The notes beneath the pieces were generated by a model. It worked only from the letters and a program-made list of their open reading frames with translations. It ran no database searches and had not been told where the DNA came from. This document shows, in pieces, positions 1 through 11,529 of a stretch of DNA of 64,000 nucleotides. Source of the DNA: Leptidea sinapis (Eukaryota; Arthropoda; Insecta; Lepidoptera; Pieridae); contig NC_066304.1 of the NCBI RefSeq assembly GCF_905404315.1, forward strand, positions 2,604,001 through 2,668,000. Direction: 5' to 3'. The position numbers were made by a program, and so were the translations under genes. How positions within the stretch are numbered: the first letter of the stretch is position 1; the number at the start of each line of letters is the position of its first letter.

Positions 1-1620
1 GTAATCGCTTTCTACTAAAAGTGATGACAAAACACTTATCGGAGTTAAAAAAAAGATGGTTGCTATAACAAAAAGATTCAAAGCTACTCAAATCTACTTG
101 AAGAGAATTACAGTCTTCTAAATTTCTAATAACTCTAAAGATTTTTGTGTCGTCAGCATATAAAAGTAAGTTAGAATTTTTTATATAGTCACTAATATCG
201 TTAATATATAATATAAATAGTAATGGTCCCAAATGGGACCCTTGTGGAACTCCAGAAGGAATAGATTTGTAACGCAACGTATAACCACCTAAGACAACAG
301 CTTGATAACGATTCTCTATGTAGGATTGTATCCAACGAAAAAGATAACCGTGTATACCAAGTCGATAAAGCTTATGTAATAAGGTCTTATGGCATATTTT
401 GTCAAAAGCTTTAGCAAAATCAGTGTACACAGCGTCTACCTATGCGTTATCATCCAAAGCATCGAGAATGAGTTCACTAAAACTAATTAAATTTGTGTCA
501 ACACTTCGACCTTTATAGAAACCATGTTGATGTGGAGTTATATGACGCCTTACAGCCCATGATAGTTGGTCTGTAACAATTTTTTCTAGTATTTTTCCAA
601 ATTGGCATAATTTTGATATAGGCCGATACTTGTCAATAAATTGGCTAATATCTCCTTTTGGTATCGGAGTGACCAGTGCCATTTTCCAAATGGCAGGGAC
701 ACGGCCTTCCCTAAATGATTTCATAAATAAAATGCTGGATGAATACCATCCGGGCCAGCACCCTTGGCTACATTTACAGATTTAAGATATTTGTAGACAA
801 TATCTTTGGATATATGAATAGAATTTATATTAAAAATTGTATTGTTAGCCAAAGGAATTTCAGACAAGTTAAATGAATTTATGGTTGAGTTTTCGAAGAC
901 CGAATAAAAATGTTCGTTAAAGAAGTCGCATATTTGCTCACCATTTGAACTCGATCTGCCTTTATAGTACATAAGGTAAAGCAGTTTTTGATATTGTTGA
1001 TTTAATATAGGACCAAAAGCACTTAGGTTGTTTGTGAATTTTTTCTTCAATATTATTAATGTAAGAATCATAACACTTTTTTTCTAGTTGTATTGCTCTT
1101 TTACGCAGTGACTTAAAGCATTCAAAATCTAATGGATTGTTACACGTTTTCCGCAGTTTATGATAATTTTGGTTAGTATTTAGCAATCGTCTGAGAGGTT
1201 TAGTATACCACGGAGGCTTATGGTGCGATGAACGTAGTGGACGTTGTGGAACAAATTTATTTATTAAATTGTTTAAAATTTTATAAAATTCAAGAATACA
1301 CTCTTCTAAACTCAGAGGACTAAAAATATTACACCAATCTATAGCACAAAGCTCATTATTTATTTCCTGGTAGTTTGCATTATAAAAACAGTATACCTTA
1401 CAAGGGGCTGGTTTCAGTGTGTGCATGTATGTCAGCCGTAACTCGAATTGAAGAGCTTTGTGGTAAGGGTCTTCACTTGTTAACGGAAAATCACTGGATG
1501 ATACTATGCAACGTTCACTGCACAGGATTAAATCTAGTATACGTTTATTAGCATTAAAAATATTGTTACACTGATACATACCGGAGAAAGACATATATAC
1601 GACCTTTAGTAACAATTATT
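1..1620 (-). mobile_element. Jockey-like non-LTR retrotransposon, ORF2 fragment (broken)
   Basis: Read on the minus strand, this is the end of an endonuclease domain followed by reverse transcriptase (RT). From about 1615 down to 962 the frame shows RILDLILC, the usual end of the apurinic-type endonuclease, then the linker with CFWSYIKS. A frame change near 965-975 leads to GAGPDGIHPAFYL (721-1071). A further break with missing sequence near 722-735 leads to VPAIWKMALVTPIPKGD and HQHGFYKGRSVDTNL (440-724). A single in-frame TAG at 440-442 is followed directly by VDAVYTDFAKAFDK and an open frame to the window edge. That frame contains PQGSHLGPLLFILYIND and the catalytic YADD at 149-160. The element is a pseudogene with two frame breaks and one nonsense codon, and it continues past the left edge. 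Confidence 0.9.
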
Positions 1621-1798
1621 GTCATGATGTTTAGTTTTTTTTTTTCAAAGAGGTTCCTATTAATATCAGCAGAATTAGCACTCATTCGATCACGCAATTA
1701 GTACTCATCCACAGTTATTATATTTGTTTTTACTATTTTATTGTAGATACTTAATTAATATTGTAACTAACATTTATGGATTTTCTGTCAGACTGACT

Positions 1799-2045
1799 AG
1801 TTTGTTGAATTAGGTCAGCTCACGAAATTTTTTATAACTATTTATTGTTTTGTGTTTATTACTGTTTTATTATATTATTATTTTCGTATGGTAACCTTTT
1901 ATATAATATGTATAACATATATGTAGTATGGAAATCCGCTAGACCAACTGGGGTTCTCCGGAAGACCAGAGCACCTATGGCGCACGATTGCAGATCATAA
2001 TATCACCTATGGGTGAACCTTTTACTGAGATGAACTGAAATAATT
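1799..2045 (+). repeat. Dispersed repeat, same family as 33424-33620
   Basis: The stretch contains tcacgaaatttttt, tagtatggaaatccgctaga and ctccggaagaccag, all found in the same order in the copy at 33424-33620. The two copies are in direct orientation and diverged. No coding capacity is visible. It may be an untranslated end of a LINE, but that is inference. The flanking 1621-1798 is AT-rich with nothing recognised. Confidence 0.6.
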
Positions 2046-2398
2046 TTTCTTTCTTTCTATACTATGAATAATAATAATTGATATTTCTGTATTAAACACT
2101 GACTGATCACGAAGATGTGTATTACTTAGTCACCATTAAAAGACCGACAAAAGAACTTAGCGGGGAATCATAGAAAATAAATGTCTTTTACTTGGCAAGA
2201 GAGCAAAGTTACATACAGTAATAATGATAATAATAAAGTGGTAGATAGTTTACGGATCACCAGCTGTTGTTACAATATTTGTGGACTGTAAAAGAGGATT
2301 GATAAAGGACACAACGCACTAACCTGGAATATCACAGGGATTGCTGATGGTATGCTCGTGGGCAGATCTCTTGTTTGGGAACTGTGGGTTTTCTTCAC
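2046..2398. other. No recognised feature
   Basis: AT-rich unique-looking sequence without long open frames or recognised repeats. Confidence 0.5.
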
Positions 2399-2790
2399 AA
2401 ATTCAAATTCAAATATTTTTATTCAAAATAGGATTCAAAATCACTTATTGAACGTCAAAATATTACCACCCATTCAATAGAGACTGCCTCAGACCTGAGA
2501 AGAATGGGCGCAAGAAACTCAGCGGTTTTTTTTAAATATAAAAATATGAATTACAAGGATATCGTACAATTAACATTTATAATTGAAGAGCCTGAGGGTT
2601 TTCGCTTTATTTCCAGTGGTGTCAATTAGAAAATCGTTTATGCTATAGTAGCCTTTCCCACACAAACGTTTTTAACAATTCTTTTAAATTTCGTAACTCA
2701 TTTGTTTTGTACATTTTCTGGGATCATATTGTAGAAGCATATACATCGCCCAACAAAAGACTTACTCACTCGACCCAACCAAATACTTAC
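2399..2790 (-). mobile_element. LINE 3' end (family A: RT C-terminus plus 3' UTR)
   Basis: On the minus strand this is the 3' end of a CR1/Jockey-type LINE present at least seven times in the window. It has the remnant of the ORF2 end, then a 3' UTR with cttctcaggtctgaggcagt and a tail of repeated gaattt units read as attcaaattcaaat on plus. The copy is 5'-truncated. Compare 11854-12722 (longest coding part) and 49855-50312 (best 3' end). Confidence 0.8.
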
Positions 2791-2920
2791 TACACGTTCA
2801 CACTACACTATAGGTACTTATTTATTAGTCGAAGCGCTACTACTATAATCTCATAGTAAAGAATGTAGCGGCGACCGAAAGGTGACTAATTCGTAATTAG
2901 TCACACCACCTTCCGTCGGA

Positions 2921-3231
2921 TTTTATTTTATGAAAATAAGGGACGAGCAGGACGTTCAGCTGATGGTAATTGATACACCCTGCCCATTACAATGCCGTGC
3001 CGCTCAGGATTCTTAAAAAACCTCAAAAGTTCTGAGCGGCACTACAACTGCGCTCATCACCTTGAGAAATAAGATGTTAAGTCTCATTTGCCCAGCAATT
3101 TTACAAACTACGACACCCTTCAGACTGAAACACAGTAATGCTCGCTCTTTATTGCTTCACGGCAGAAATAGGCGCCGTTGTGGTACCCACAATCTAGCCA
3201 GCCTCCTGTGCAAAGGAGCCTTCCACTGGTA
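2921..3231 (-). mobile_element. SINE copy 1 (~300 bp lepidopteran family, Metulj-like)
   Basis: Near full-length. In the sense orientation the family begins ccagtgggaggctcctttgc, contains a GTGCCGCTCA...TGAGCGGCAC inverted pair and ends cccttattttcataaaa. Here it reads in reverse, from ttttatgaaaataaggga to ccttccactgg. It resembles the abundant Heliconius SINE called Metulj; that name is from memory and unverified. Confidence 0.8.
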
Positions 3232-4282
3232 AAACTGTACTTTAGCATTATAATAACTGGCAAGTAGTTATCTCAAATAGTTCTTCCAGTATCTTATTAT
3301 CTTATTATTATTATCAAAAGACTTCAAAAACTAACATTCTAAAGTGTAACGTCGTCTGCTACTTCAACACTCCGTCATGCTTCCAGATTGGTCTCATTTA
3401 CAAGAAGTTCCAGTTCTCATGTTGAGATCTATCAGGAATAGATAGTTAACTGGCTTATGGTCAACAAGCTTGTGTCAATGTTATATTTTGTTTATTTTTA
3501 ATTGTATCAGTATTCATGGCCAGAATAAGTATGTATATTATAATAGTGCGCTTTCGGGGAAGGGAAGATGAATGATTATGAATATTACTTAATTGACCCG
3601 AACAAATAGTAAGAAGAATTCCAAAAAGATATTCAATATAAAATTGCATTTTTTAATGGTTACCTCTTACACAAATATACTTTTAACTCAAGCTAAGCAC
3701 AGCGCAAAGTTGCTACAGAGTTAAATTATTTTAATTCAGTTGGCTGTAACTAAACAATTTTTCAAGTTGTTAATTTTTTTTTTCCGATATTATGCCGTAA
3801 TTATAACACCCGTGTCGTCGCCACGATTCCCATTTTCAAAATGAAACCCGTCAATTGATGCCTAACATAAAAAACTGATATTTGTTATTCTTCAACAAAT
3901 ATAACTCATGTTTCAATTGAATCATTATGTCACGTTCCGACGGAGCTACAAATTATTTGTATCAGTAATTCAGATAATGGGATCTGGGTGACAACAGATT
4001 ATTGTGTTTCACTGTTGCTTGAAACTCCAACGAACACGACCCAACGATATAATGACATCAAATTATGGAATAATAAGTTTAATATTATCGTTACAATTTC
4101 ATTTTTATATCAAGAAATGAAATTTTTCCTCTTACCCGTCGGAAGTTATTATTTAAAGCTTTCCAGAACCCTAAACGCTGTAGTATACACATACACCCAA
4201 AATTTACCAAATATGCATTTTTCGCAGCGGTAATTAAACTCGGACCATGTTTCTCGAACGGCAGTTCTTCTAAGTGCAAACT
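3232..4282. other. No recognised feature
   Basis: AT-rich intergenic-type sequence. Short open frames on both strands have no recognisable domain or codon character. Confidence 0.5.
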
Positions 4283-4749
4283 CTTGATTAAGGATTGGTC
4301 TCCGCTGTGCTCCATCTAGATACCGTCCTACCTAAGGACAAAAGCTTTCATATTACGGCAACCTTATTATATTGTATTGTGTATTGGCTATTAGTAAAGT
4401 TGCTTGTGTGCGTGATATCTTGACACTCAATGGCGTCTTTCAAGTTTTGTAACTTATATTATACGCTTTGTTTTATTTTACATTAAAATTATAAAAATAT
4501 AAAATACTTTCTGATGATAATATGTTATCGAAGTGTCTATCTTATTTCTTGTAGTATTATTTTGCAAATGTTTACTACGTAACCCGGCATTTTAGTTTCA
4601 ATTATAAGCAAAATTTAACAGAACATGTGGCACGTCAACGACACATATTGTTCGAGACTACCTCGAGTACGCCCACTTCGGCGTAGTATTAGTTGCCACG
4701 CTTTGTGGTATCTAGTTTGAGCGCAGCGGGGACCAATATTTAATCTAAG
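4283..4749 (-). mobile_element. P-like (THAP) non-autonomous DNA transposon, copy A
   Basis: Imperfect terminal inverted repeats (TIRs) of about 40 bp: cttgattaaggattggtctc on the left, and on the right the complement of gaccaatatttaatctaag. Flanking 8-mers TGCAAACT and TTCCAACT match at 6 of 8, which suggests an old 8-bp target duplication. The interior carries, on minus, a degraded copy of the THAP-coding start seen intact in the element at 60973-61392. The element is non-coding here. Confidence 0.75.
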
Positions 4750-7267
4750 TTCCAACTACTTAGCTATTATGTCAAATTAGGTGTTTGTGTGTGTAATATA
4801 ATCAATTGGAGCGTACATGTCATCTGTTAAGTTATTAATGCCGTTTATTATCATTCTCTCTTTCAATTAATAATACTAATCACGAGTTCAATTCACGAGT
4901 TCGAGTTCAAGAGCGCAATTCGTGCGAAATTATACCTAACCATTCCAAAATATTCAATAATGCATAACGTTAATGTTCTAGTTTTCACTTCTGCCGGCAC
5001 TCCCAGAAATAATCTGTATTTTTGGCAAAATTGCTGGTACTTACTTTACTTTACTTCCGCTGATGGTTTACTTACCACTCACTACTGCCCAGAAAAGAAT
5101 CATTTACATCAGAAGAATACTAAAGACACTAAAGATATGAGAAAGAAGTTTCAATAAAAACATCTATTTCTATATATTATATCATAGTTTATTTAATATA
5201 AATTTGACACTTCACCTTGACAAACAATCTCACACTGTCCAATAATACACAGCCATAGATTATTAAACTTAAACTAGTTTTCACGAGACTAAGCAGTGGT
5301 AAAATTGTGTACAATTTAATTACATAGTGTTGTGCTAGAAGGAATTAAAGTTATCGGCAAAACTCGTGGCACTGGCGAAATGAAAGAGCAGTATTACCAA
5401 TATGCCGCGCTTGCTCACACTTTCATAAATAGTGATGCGATGTGATATTATCGTCAGTTAGTTAATAAAACAGCATCCGAGTTATAAATGTAACCCGAAC
5501 GAGCGTAACAGCTCAGTCTTAACTTTCAGATTTCGTTTCAATAGATACTTTTTTACTTCCTTTCTTTACTTTTTACTCGAGAAATACTTTCAGTTTCGTG
5601 TGCCAGGAGCGTATTGTAAAATTACTGTTATTAATATTCATCCAGTATATTTCTTATTTTCTAATTACATATTCATTAATCTAACAATACTATTTAAATA
5701 AAAATTAATAAAATAAAATTTAAATAATATATTAAAATTTATTATCCATACTATTACTCCAACTGTTTATCTCAAAGAAGCAATCACAAAGGTGAAATTT
5801 AATGAGGATGATGGGTACAAGGAATAATTAAGCGAATACGTCTTTCGCTAATACCATGGAACTATTGTATAAAATAGTTTAAGGGTCTATCCTTAATGAA
5901 AAGTGTTACTATTTAGTATATTTCTCATAATTAATTTGCTGATAATGGTATATATACACCGAGGATGTAGAGGACTCTACTACGAGGAGTATCTCTCTAC
6001 TTTTCAAACTCTCTGTGAGGCGGTAAAAAGAAAAGGCTACAGTTAGCAATGATATAATTAAAAATTTGTATCTACTTAAAAATATAATATTACAATAGAA
6101 CTTTTATCGCCTTTTAAAATTTCTCTCAAACTTCTTAGAAAATAATTTTACTAAGAGCTTTAAAAAATATTACAGAACATTTTCTAGGTTTTCCAAAGGC
6201 CCTACCTACGTAACTAGTAAAAAACTATATCGCAAGAGTTTTGAGCAAATGAAACCTTTAAGGTTTTGAATCAAATTAAAATAATGAAATAAAATTTTGC
6301 CTTATTTTAAAATAATATATTATGTAATAGCAACCCCACTTACGGTTTTTATTCTATTTAGTTTAAGGAAATCTTGGCCATAAATAATTTGTAATTGATT
6401 GATTTTATTATTATTAATGCTCAGAAAACCATATAAAATTATTTGACAAAAAATTACATTAAATATTTAAAAAACATTTCGTACATTTATTATATAACTT
6501 AGCTGAAATTATTTGAGTGACCGCTTACATATTTTCTAACTACCCTCATCATGTCGAAGTGACAGCTGTCAATGCCCGACGGCTTATAGTCGAGAGTCCA
6601 AGTCAGATCACTGTAACGGAGAGGTGCTGTCTGTCACTTTGCAGTATGAAAACCCCCTCGTTCTATTGTTACGTCGTAGGTAACGCCTTTGATTCACATA
6701 ATCTCATTTTAACGACCGTGACGAACTTCTACTAAGCTACGAGTGCCGTGCATCGAGCTGGAAATCAGGGATCGGAGGCAGGTAGAGGCGAGAAAATCTA
6801 AGGTTAGTGGTCACAAATTTATCATTGGCCTGATTTTGCACATTCAAGTAGGGCTTAAAGAGGACTCACATTAATTCCTCAAACAAATAATCAAATACAG
6901 TCCAATTAAATATAATTGTATAGAACAACAATGTAACAATTAAAAAATTTATGACTACATACTTGTTTTACGGTAATATCACCAGTAATTATTAATAATG
7001 CTCTCATCAGCTCAATATTACTGATAGTATCATGTTTACATTACTTAAAATTACTGACACTAGCATTAAATCTTGATATACAATCCGGGCACCTATAACA
7101 AAAAAAATAGAGAATTTAATTAATTCATAAGAGTCAAACGAATAAAAGTAGGAAAACTATCAGTAATGTTTATTGTAGACATTCTTAAAAACTAATACAA
7201 TGGCTTATTTTGAGTCGATCTTTTATGGAAATACAGCTGAACAAATTTAAACAGAAATATCTAATAT
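4750..7267. other. Mostly unique AT-rich sequence downstream of the Beat gene
   Basis: No recognised gene or repeat apart from the promoter-like motif pair at 5483-5547. Around 6530-6780 GC content rises and tgacagctgtca forms a 12-bp palindrome, but neither strand gives a recognisable protein. Confidence 0.4.
5483..5547 (+). promoter_or_regulatory. Possible insect core promoter (TATA + Inr + DPE-like)
   Basis: TATAAA at 5483-5488 is followed by TCAGT at 5513-5517. The A of the Inr at 5515 lies 32 bp after the first T of the TATA box, the standard insect spacing. AGATA at +29 to +33 resembles a DPE one base off the usual place. No clear coding exon follows, so it could be the promoter of a solo LTR, of a non-coding RNA or a chance match. 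Confidence 0.3.
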
Positions 7268-7560
7268 AAGAAACTCCTCCGATTGAAACGATTTCTATGA
7301 AATTTTGTGTACAAACCGGGTAGGTCTGAGAATCGACCAACATCTATTTTTTATACCCCTTAATGATAACTCACGCCAAAATTTTTTTTTTTTTCTTTTG
7401 ATAAAATATTTATTTTTATTTGATAATGATTCAGAATTGAAAAATAGATGCAATCGCCCTTCTACGATCTTCTATTTTTGTATCGCAATCTTTATATTAT
7501 TCTGTTCCATGCACAGATCCACAATAGGGTTGCAAGATGGCAATCGAATGCAATAATTAT
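7268..7560 (+). mobile_element. Helitron fragment (family H1)
   Basis: Shares gtaggtctgagaatcg, the T-rich middle and ttgcaagatggcaatcgaat with the copies at 25372-25638 and 46902-47229. Both termini are degraded. No Rep/helicase coding is present. Confidence 0.6.
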
Positions 7561-7678
7561 TGTAGTACGATAAATTTTATGTAAGCACGACATATTTGGT
7601 ATTTGTTTTGGGAAATGTGACTGTAGCAAAAGTATATGAAAGAACAGGGATTATTACAGTTCAATAAAGAAAGCAAAG

Positions 7679-7954
7679 TTACATACAAATTCTAGCTTCT
7701 AAATGTGGGCCAAAGATAAGAAAGTAATACAAACCTCTGTTAGATACATATTTAGATAGATGAGTACGAGAGAACAAGGTCATGAGGACTGAAGTTTCTC
7801 GGATAACCGGCGGCTCGACACTGAGAACTGCCTCGCATCTCACTCGGAGGGCGCCAGTAACATCTGATGGCACGGAGAGTCTGAGAATACGCCACGAAGC
7901 TCGAAGACCCCCGGACTGAACTGCGCTTAGTTCAGTGCGATGCCATAGCTCAGG
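7679..7954 (-). CDS. beat: Beat-like protein, exon 5 (end of second Ig domain and C-terminus)
   Basis: Probably the last coding exon of the Beaten-path-like gene. The acceptor TTTATCAG is followed by the exon from 7954 in phase 0, which fits exon 4 ending on a whole codon. It encodes 91 residues starting PELWHRTELS, then ASWRILRLSV and GALRVRCEAV. The Cys in RVRC is the partner of the Cys in exon 4 (VLNCSS), completing the second Ig fold, and the GxLRxRC pattern is typical of this family. The frame ends at a stop at 7679-7681 after EARICM. The 3' edge is uncertain: an AG|GTTTGT donor-like site at 7735/7734 would shorten the exon to 220 bp and imply a further exon. No GPI signal or membrane segment is obvious in the tail. 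Conserved residues and the correct phase make the exon likely real. Confidence 0.72.
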   Translation of the reverse strand, partial: PELWHRTELSAVQSGGLRASWRILRLSVPSDVTGALRVRCEAVLSVEPPVIRETSVLMTLFSRTHLSKYVSNRGLYYFLIFGPHLEARICM

Positions 7955-8027
7955 CTGATAAATGACAATTACACTTTAATAAAAAACAAAAGATACGCTT
8001 TAATAGAAAATAAAATTTGCAAACAAA

Positions 8028-8075
8028 ATTTAATTAACGTTGCGGGGACTCGAACCCGCGACCTCTCGTGTTCCA
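8028..8075 (-). mobile_element. tRNA-derived SINE fragment (box B)
   Basis: On minus, GCGGGTTCGAGTCCCCGC is a perfect RNA polymerase III box B in a T-arm stem, followed by an A/T-rich tail. Box A and the rest of a tRNA fold are missing, so it is a SINE remnant and not a tRNA gene. A partner fragment is at 9540-9612. Confidence 0.6.
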
Positions 8076-8117
8076 TGCGAACTGAATTAATGTTATATAT
8101 TCAGTTATATGAGGAAG

Positions 8118-8462
8118 CTCATTGTCGCTCAGGGGGCGATGGAGAGGGCTTTGCTTGGAGTTTCCCTGCGAATCAGAAATGAGGATCCCGTGGGAGAACC
8201 AAAGTTACCGACATAGCCCAGTGGTTGCGAAACTGATGTGGCATTGGGCACGGCACATAGCTCGACGGATAGATGGTCGTTGGGGCAGTAAGGATCTCGA
8301 ATACGTAGTGTAAGACGTAGTGTTGGTAGGTTCCTACAAGATGGACCGAAGATCTGGTCAAGATCGCCAGAGTAGGTTGGATGAGGGCAGCGCAGGACCG
8401 ATCGTCATGGCGATCTTTGGGGGAGGCCTTTGTCCAGCAATGGACGTCTTCCGACTGAAATG
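8118..8462 (+). mobile_element. RTE-type LINE, ORF C-terminus remnant
   Basis: On plus, the degraded frame shows WHWARHIARRIDGRWGSK, the conserved (W/H)WAGHIARRxDGRW block near the end of lepidopteran RTE-type ORFs, and ends in ggcctttgtccagcaatgga followed by a stop. Frameshifts are present. Related remnants are at 12722-12785, 20536-20762, 45268-45610 and 61976-62180. Confidence 0.75.
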
Positions 8463-8811
8463 TTGAATTCAGTTATAGTAAGATATGTTTCAACCCAGAA
8501 GCCTCTTTATTCGCACAACTAAATAAACATCCTCGCTGACTGGATGTGTCGTGTTCCTCTGCAGTGCGGTTTGCAAAGACTCCATGCGCTACAGAAATAA
8601 GAAATGAACTACCATGTGGGGTATTTATATTTCGATACGAATTCATTAAATGAATCTATATTGCTATATCTACCTAAAAAGCCGACAACGCTCCTGTGAT
8701 TCCTGGTGTTGCAACATGATCAGCGGTGATAATCACTAGTCATTAACTAACCCGTACAGCCGTACTCTTGTGTAATACCTTATAAGAAAATCACAAGCCC
8801 TCAGAGATTTA

Positions 8812-9025
8812 TATTTTTATATGAAAATAAGGGACGATACCAACAGGACGTTCAGCTGATGGTAATTGATACACCTTACCCATTTCAATGCAGTGCCATT
8901 CAGGATTCTTGAAAAACTCAAAAAATTCTGAGCGGCACTACAATGTCACCTTTGATGATGTTAAGTCTCATTTGCCCAGTAACTTTACTAGCTGCGACGC
9001 CCTTGAAACCGAAACACAATAAAAT
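8812..9025 (-). mobile_element. SINE copy 2 (5'-truncated in sense)
   Basis: Family sequence from atgaaaataagggacga to accgaaacacaat; the ~100 bp sense 5' part is missing. One arm of the inverted pair has changed to gtgccattca. Confidence 0.75.
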
Positions 9026-9539
9026 CTAATGACAACTAAAAATCTATCTAAATAACTTATACTAATCTCTAAATAGCACCTAACAAAGTTTTTCGATTCC
9101 ACTTTAATTGATTTTCACGCTCACAAACGCACGATATTAAATACCTCGCCGCAAAGTTTACCTCTCCAAACATCAGTCGACTTTCCCTAATGATTTCTTG
9201 AGAATACTAAAGCAAGCTATTTCATTTCACATTATATCCCAGCACTTCGAATCCAAGCGAATAGGGCGCTTCACGTCACATAATAGCATCCAATTTATTG
9301 CAACAAAGACTTTACTATCAAGATGGGCTATAATGTCTTGTGCTCCTTGTAACTGAGATCTACATCTAAATCACTGTTATATGTTCTTAACGGCTTGTAA
9401 CATTGGATTCATAGTAAGTCTCTTACATTGTCTCCTAATTTTTAATAAAAGGCCCTCCGTCTACTAAAATATTTATCCTTTTAACTTCTATGGTTTGTGC
9501 TGAATATGTTGCGCATGTAGTTTTTATTGTACAATATGT
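9026..9539. other. No recognised feature (intron 4 or downstream flank)
   Basis: AT-rich, no open frame of note. Confidence 0.4.
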
Positions 9540-9612
9540 TATTTTTGAAAACAAAATTTATCAACAATTCGGGACTCGACTCTGCCAACTGAGCCAACCG
9601 TTCGAGTGACGT
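9540..9612 (-). mobile_element. tRNA-derived SINE fragment (box A)
   Basis: On minus, TGGCTCAGTTGGCAGAG is a good tRNA-type box A, followed closely by GTCGAGTCCCG (box B-like) and AT-rich tail. The segment normally between the boxes is largely deleted. Confidence 0.55.
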
Positions 9613-10047
9613 CATGTTCATAGATCATGTTCAACTCTCAGGTCTTGGCTTCATCTACAGGATCTTCTTTACAGTTGATAACCTGTTCAACCCCAATATT
9701 TGCATATTAGGAAAATTACTTGAGATGTCGCTCTCTCAAATCTAAACAATTTGTTATTTTTTTTATTCTAGCCAACAGATATGTTTGAAGCGTTTAGGCA
9801 AAAATCAATCATATATCGTGAACTTATAACTTATAATGTTATCACTTAAAAAAAATAGCAAATTGTTTACAAAATGTTTGTTATTTAACTTTATAATTAT
9901 TTTTGTCTTATAAGAACCATCATATGACCACACATACCATCAATGTGACACGTAGATACATGGGCCCATTATTCCTCCTCTTCCATAACAAACAAAAACA
10001 AATGTAACAGTAAAAGCAATAAGTTTCCGTGTCACCAATTGTATTTT
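9613..10047. repeat. AT-rich intronic sequence with a short dispersed repeat
   Basis: The segment tttgcatattaggaaaatta with cttgagatgtcg (9698-9760) recurs at 23878-23930. Nothing else is recognised. Confidence 0.4.
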
Positions 10048-10336
10048 TTTAAGACAATAAGGGACGAGACGAACAGGACGTTCAGCTGATGGTAATTGAT
10101 ACGCCCTGCCCATTACAATGCAGTGCCGCTCTGGATTCTTGAAAATCCCGCGCTCGTCACCTTGAGTCATTAGATGTTAAGTCTCATTTGCCCAGTAATT
10201 TCACTAGCTACGGTGCCCTTCAGACTGAAACACAGTAATGCTTACACATAACTGCTTCACGGCAGAAACAGTCGCCGTTCCGGAACCCATAATCTAGCCG
10301 GCATCCTGCGCAAAGGAGCATCCCACTGGTAGAACC
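10048..10336 (-). mobile_element. SINE copy 3
   Basis: Family sequence from aagacaataagggacgag to ggagcatcccactgg. The central inverted pair is lost through a small deletion near 10145. Confidence 0.8.
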
Positions 10337-10707
10337 CACTTGTATCTAATAATAATGTAATACAAAGCAAACATCGATACACAAATGGAAATACAAAGCC
10401 AATAAAATAATAAGTAATAATTGTTTTCAATTTTACATTCATTATCATTAATAGATACAAAATAGCAATGAATTTCAAAAACCATATTCGTTGCGGAGTA
10501 AGCAATTAATCTACGAACAATGTTATATGGAACATAAGAGAAAAGCATTGTGTTGTAACAACAAGGCATTTTAAAAGGTCGTTATTGAAGATTTAGTATC
10601 GCTTGAACGTTAAGCCTCTAACAAAGAGACCCACTGGTAAACGAAACAAACGCTATATTAAATGCTTCTTTGGACTTGATATTTATTGGCAAATGTATCA
10701 TTATGAC

Positions 10708-11318
10708 CTAAGATTAAGGATTGGTCTCCACTGTTCTCCAACTAGAAACCCCACTAACCTAACAACAATAGCTTTTTTATTACGGCAACTATTACATGCT
10801 TGTGTGCGTGGCATCTTGACACTCAATGGCATCTTTCAAATTCTGTAACATATGCTTCGTGCTATTATACATAGAAATTAATAAAATACAAAATACTTAC
10901 TGATGCTATGCAATCCCAGTGTCTTTCTTATTTCTTGTAGTATTATTTTTATAAAGTCTTACTAGTATTTTCTTTGATTAATTGTGAGTGTTACACATTT
11001 AAATAAAACACTTTTAAAGGCTGAAAACGCGTGTAATTGTAACATTTTACATTAGATGTCCCCCTGAAAACGAGATCTAGAAAGTTCTTGAAACGTGGGG
11101 TTAGCTAAAATAAAAATGTAACTACGCAAAAATCTAACGTAGAAACAGTTACAATTACACGCGTTTTAATCCTTTAAAAGTGTTTTATTTAAAAGCCAGT
11201 AAGACCCGTCATTTTAGTTTCAATTATTAACAAAGTTTAACAGAACATGTGGCAAGTCAACGTCACACATTGTTGGATACTGGCTTGAGTACGCCGTATT
11301 TAGGAGTATGTGAAAACA
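10708..11318 (-). mobile_element. P-like (THAP) element, copy B, interrupted
   Basis: The left TIR ctaagattaaggattggtct and interior match copy A. The element is split by the palindromic element at about 10985-11195, and the remainder ends near 11318 without a clean right TIR, where a half copy of the palindromic element follows. Confidence 0.65.
10985..11195. mobile_element. Palindromic repeat element nested in P-like copy B
   Basis: Outer arms are inverted: aaaacacttttaaaggctga / aacgcgtgtaattgtaac at 11003-11043 against gttacaattacacgcgtt / ttaatcctttaaaagtgttt at 11149-11190. The middle contains cctgaaaacgagatctag and cttgaaacgtgggg. Related copies are at 41575-41765, 56674-56812, 20764-20817 and 11319-11372. 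Class unknown. Confidence 0.65.
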
Positions 11319-11372
11319 ATATTACAATTACACGCGTTTTAATCGTTTAAAAAGTGTTTTATTAAACTAATA
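11319..11372. repeat. Half copy of the palindromic element
   Basis: Only one arm is present: attacaattacacgcgtttt followed by aagtgttttatt. Confidence 0.55.
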
Positions 11373-11529
11373 AACAATATTCTAAAAAAATATTTATCAT
11401 GAAAAACTACAAAGTAATATTAACTGCAGTAAATAGCGTACTAAAACTTGGCAATTGTAATTTAAATCATACAATCACAATGTAATTAAATTTTTACTTA
11501 AACTTAACTTGTAATAAATTAGTTGTAAT

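Noticed and set aside
8030..8075. Possible tRNA gene on minus
   Set aside because: Only the T-arm/box B is present; there is no acceptor stem, box A or anticodon arm.
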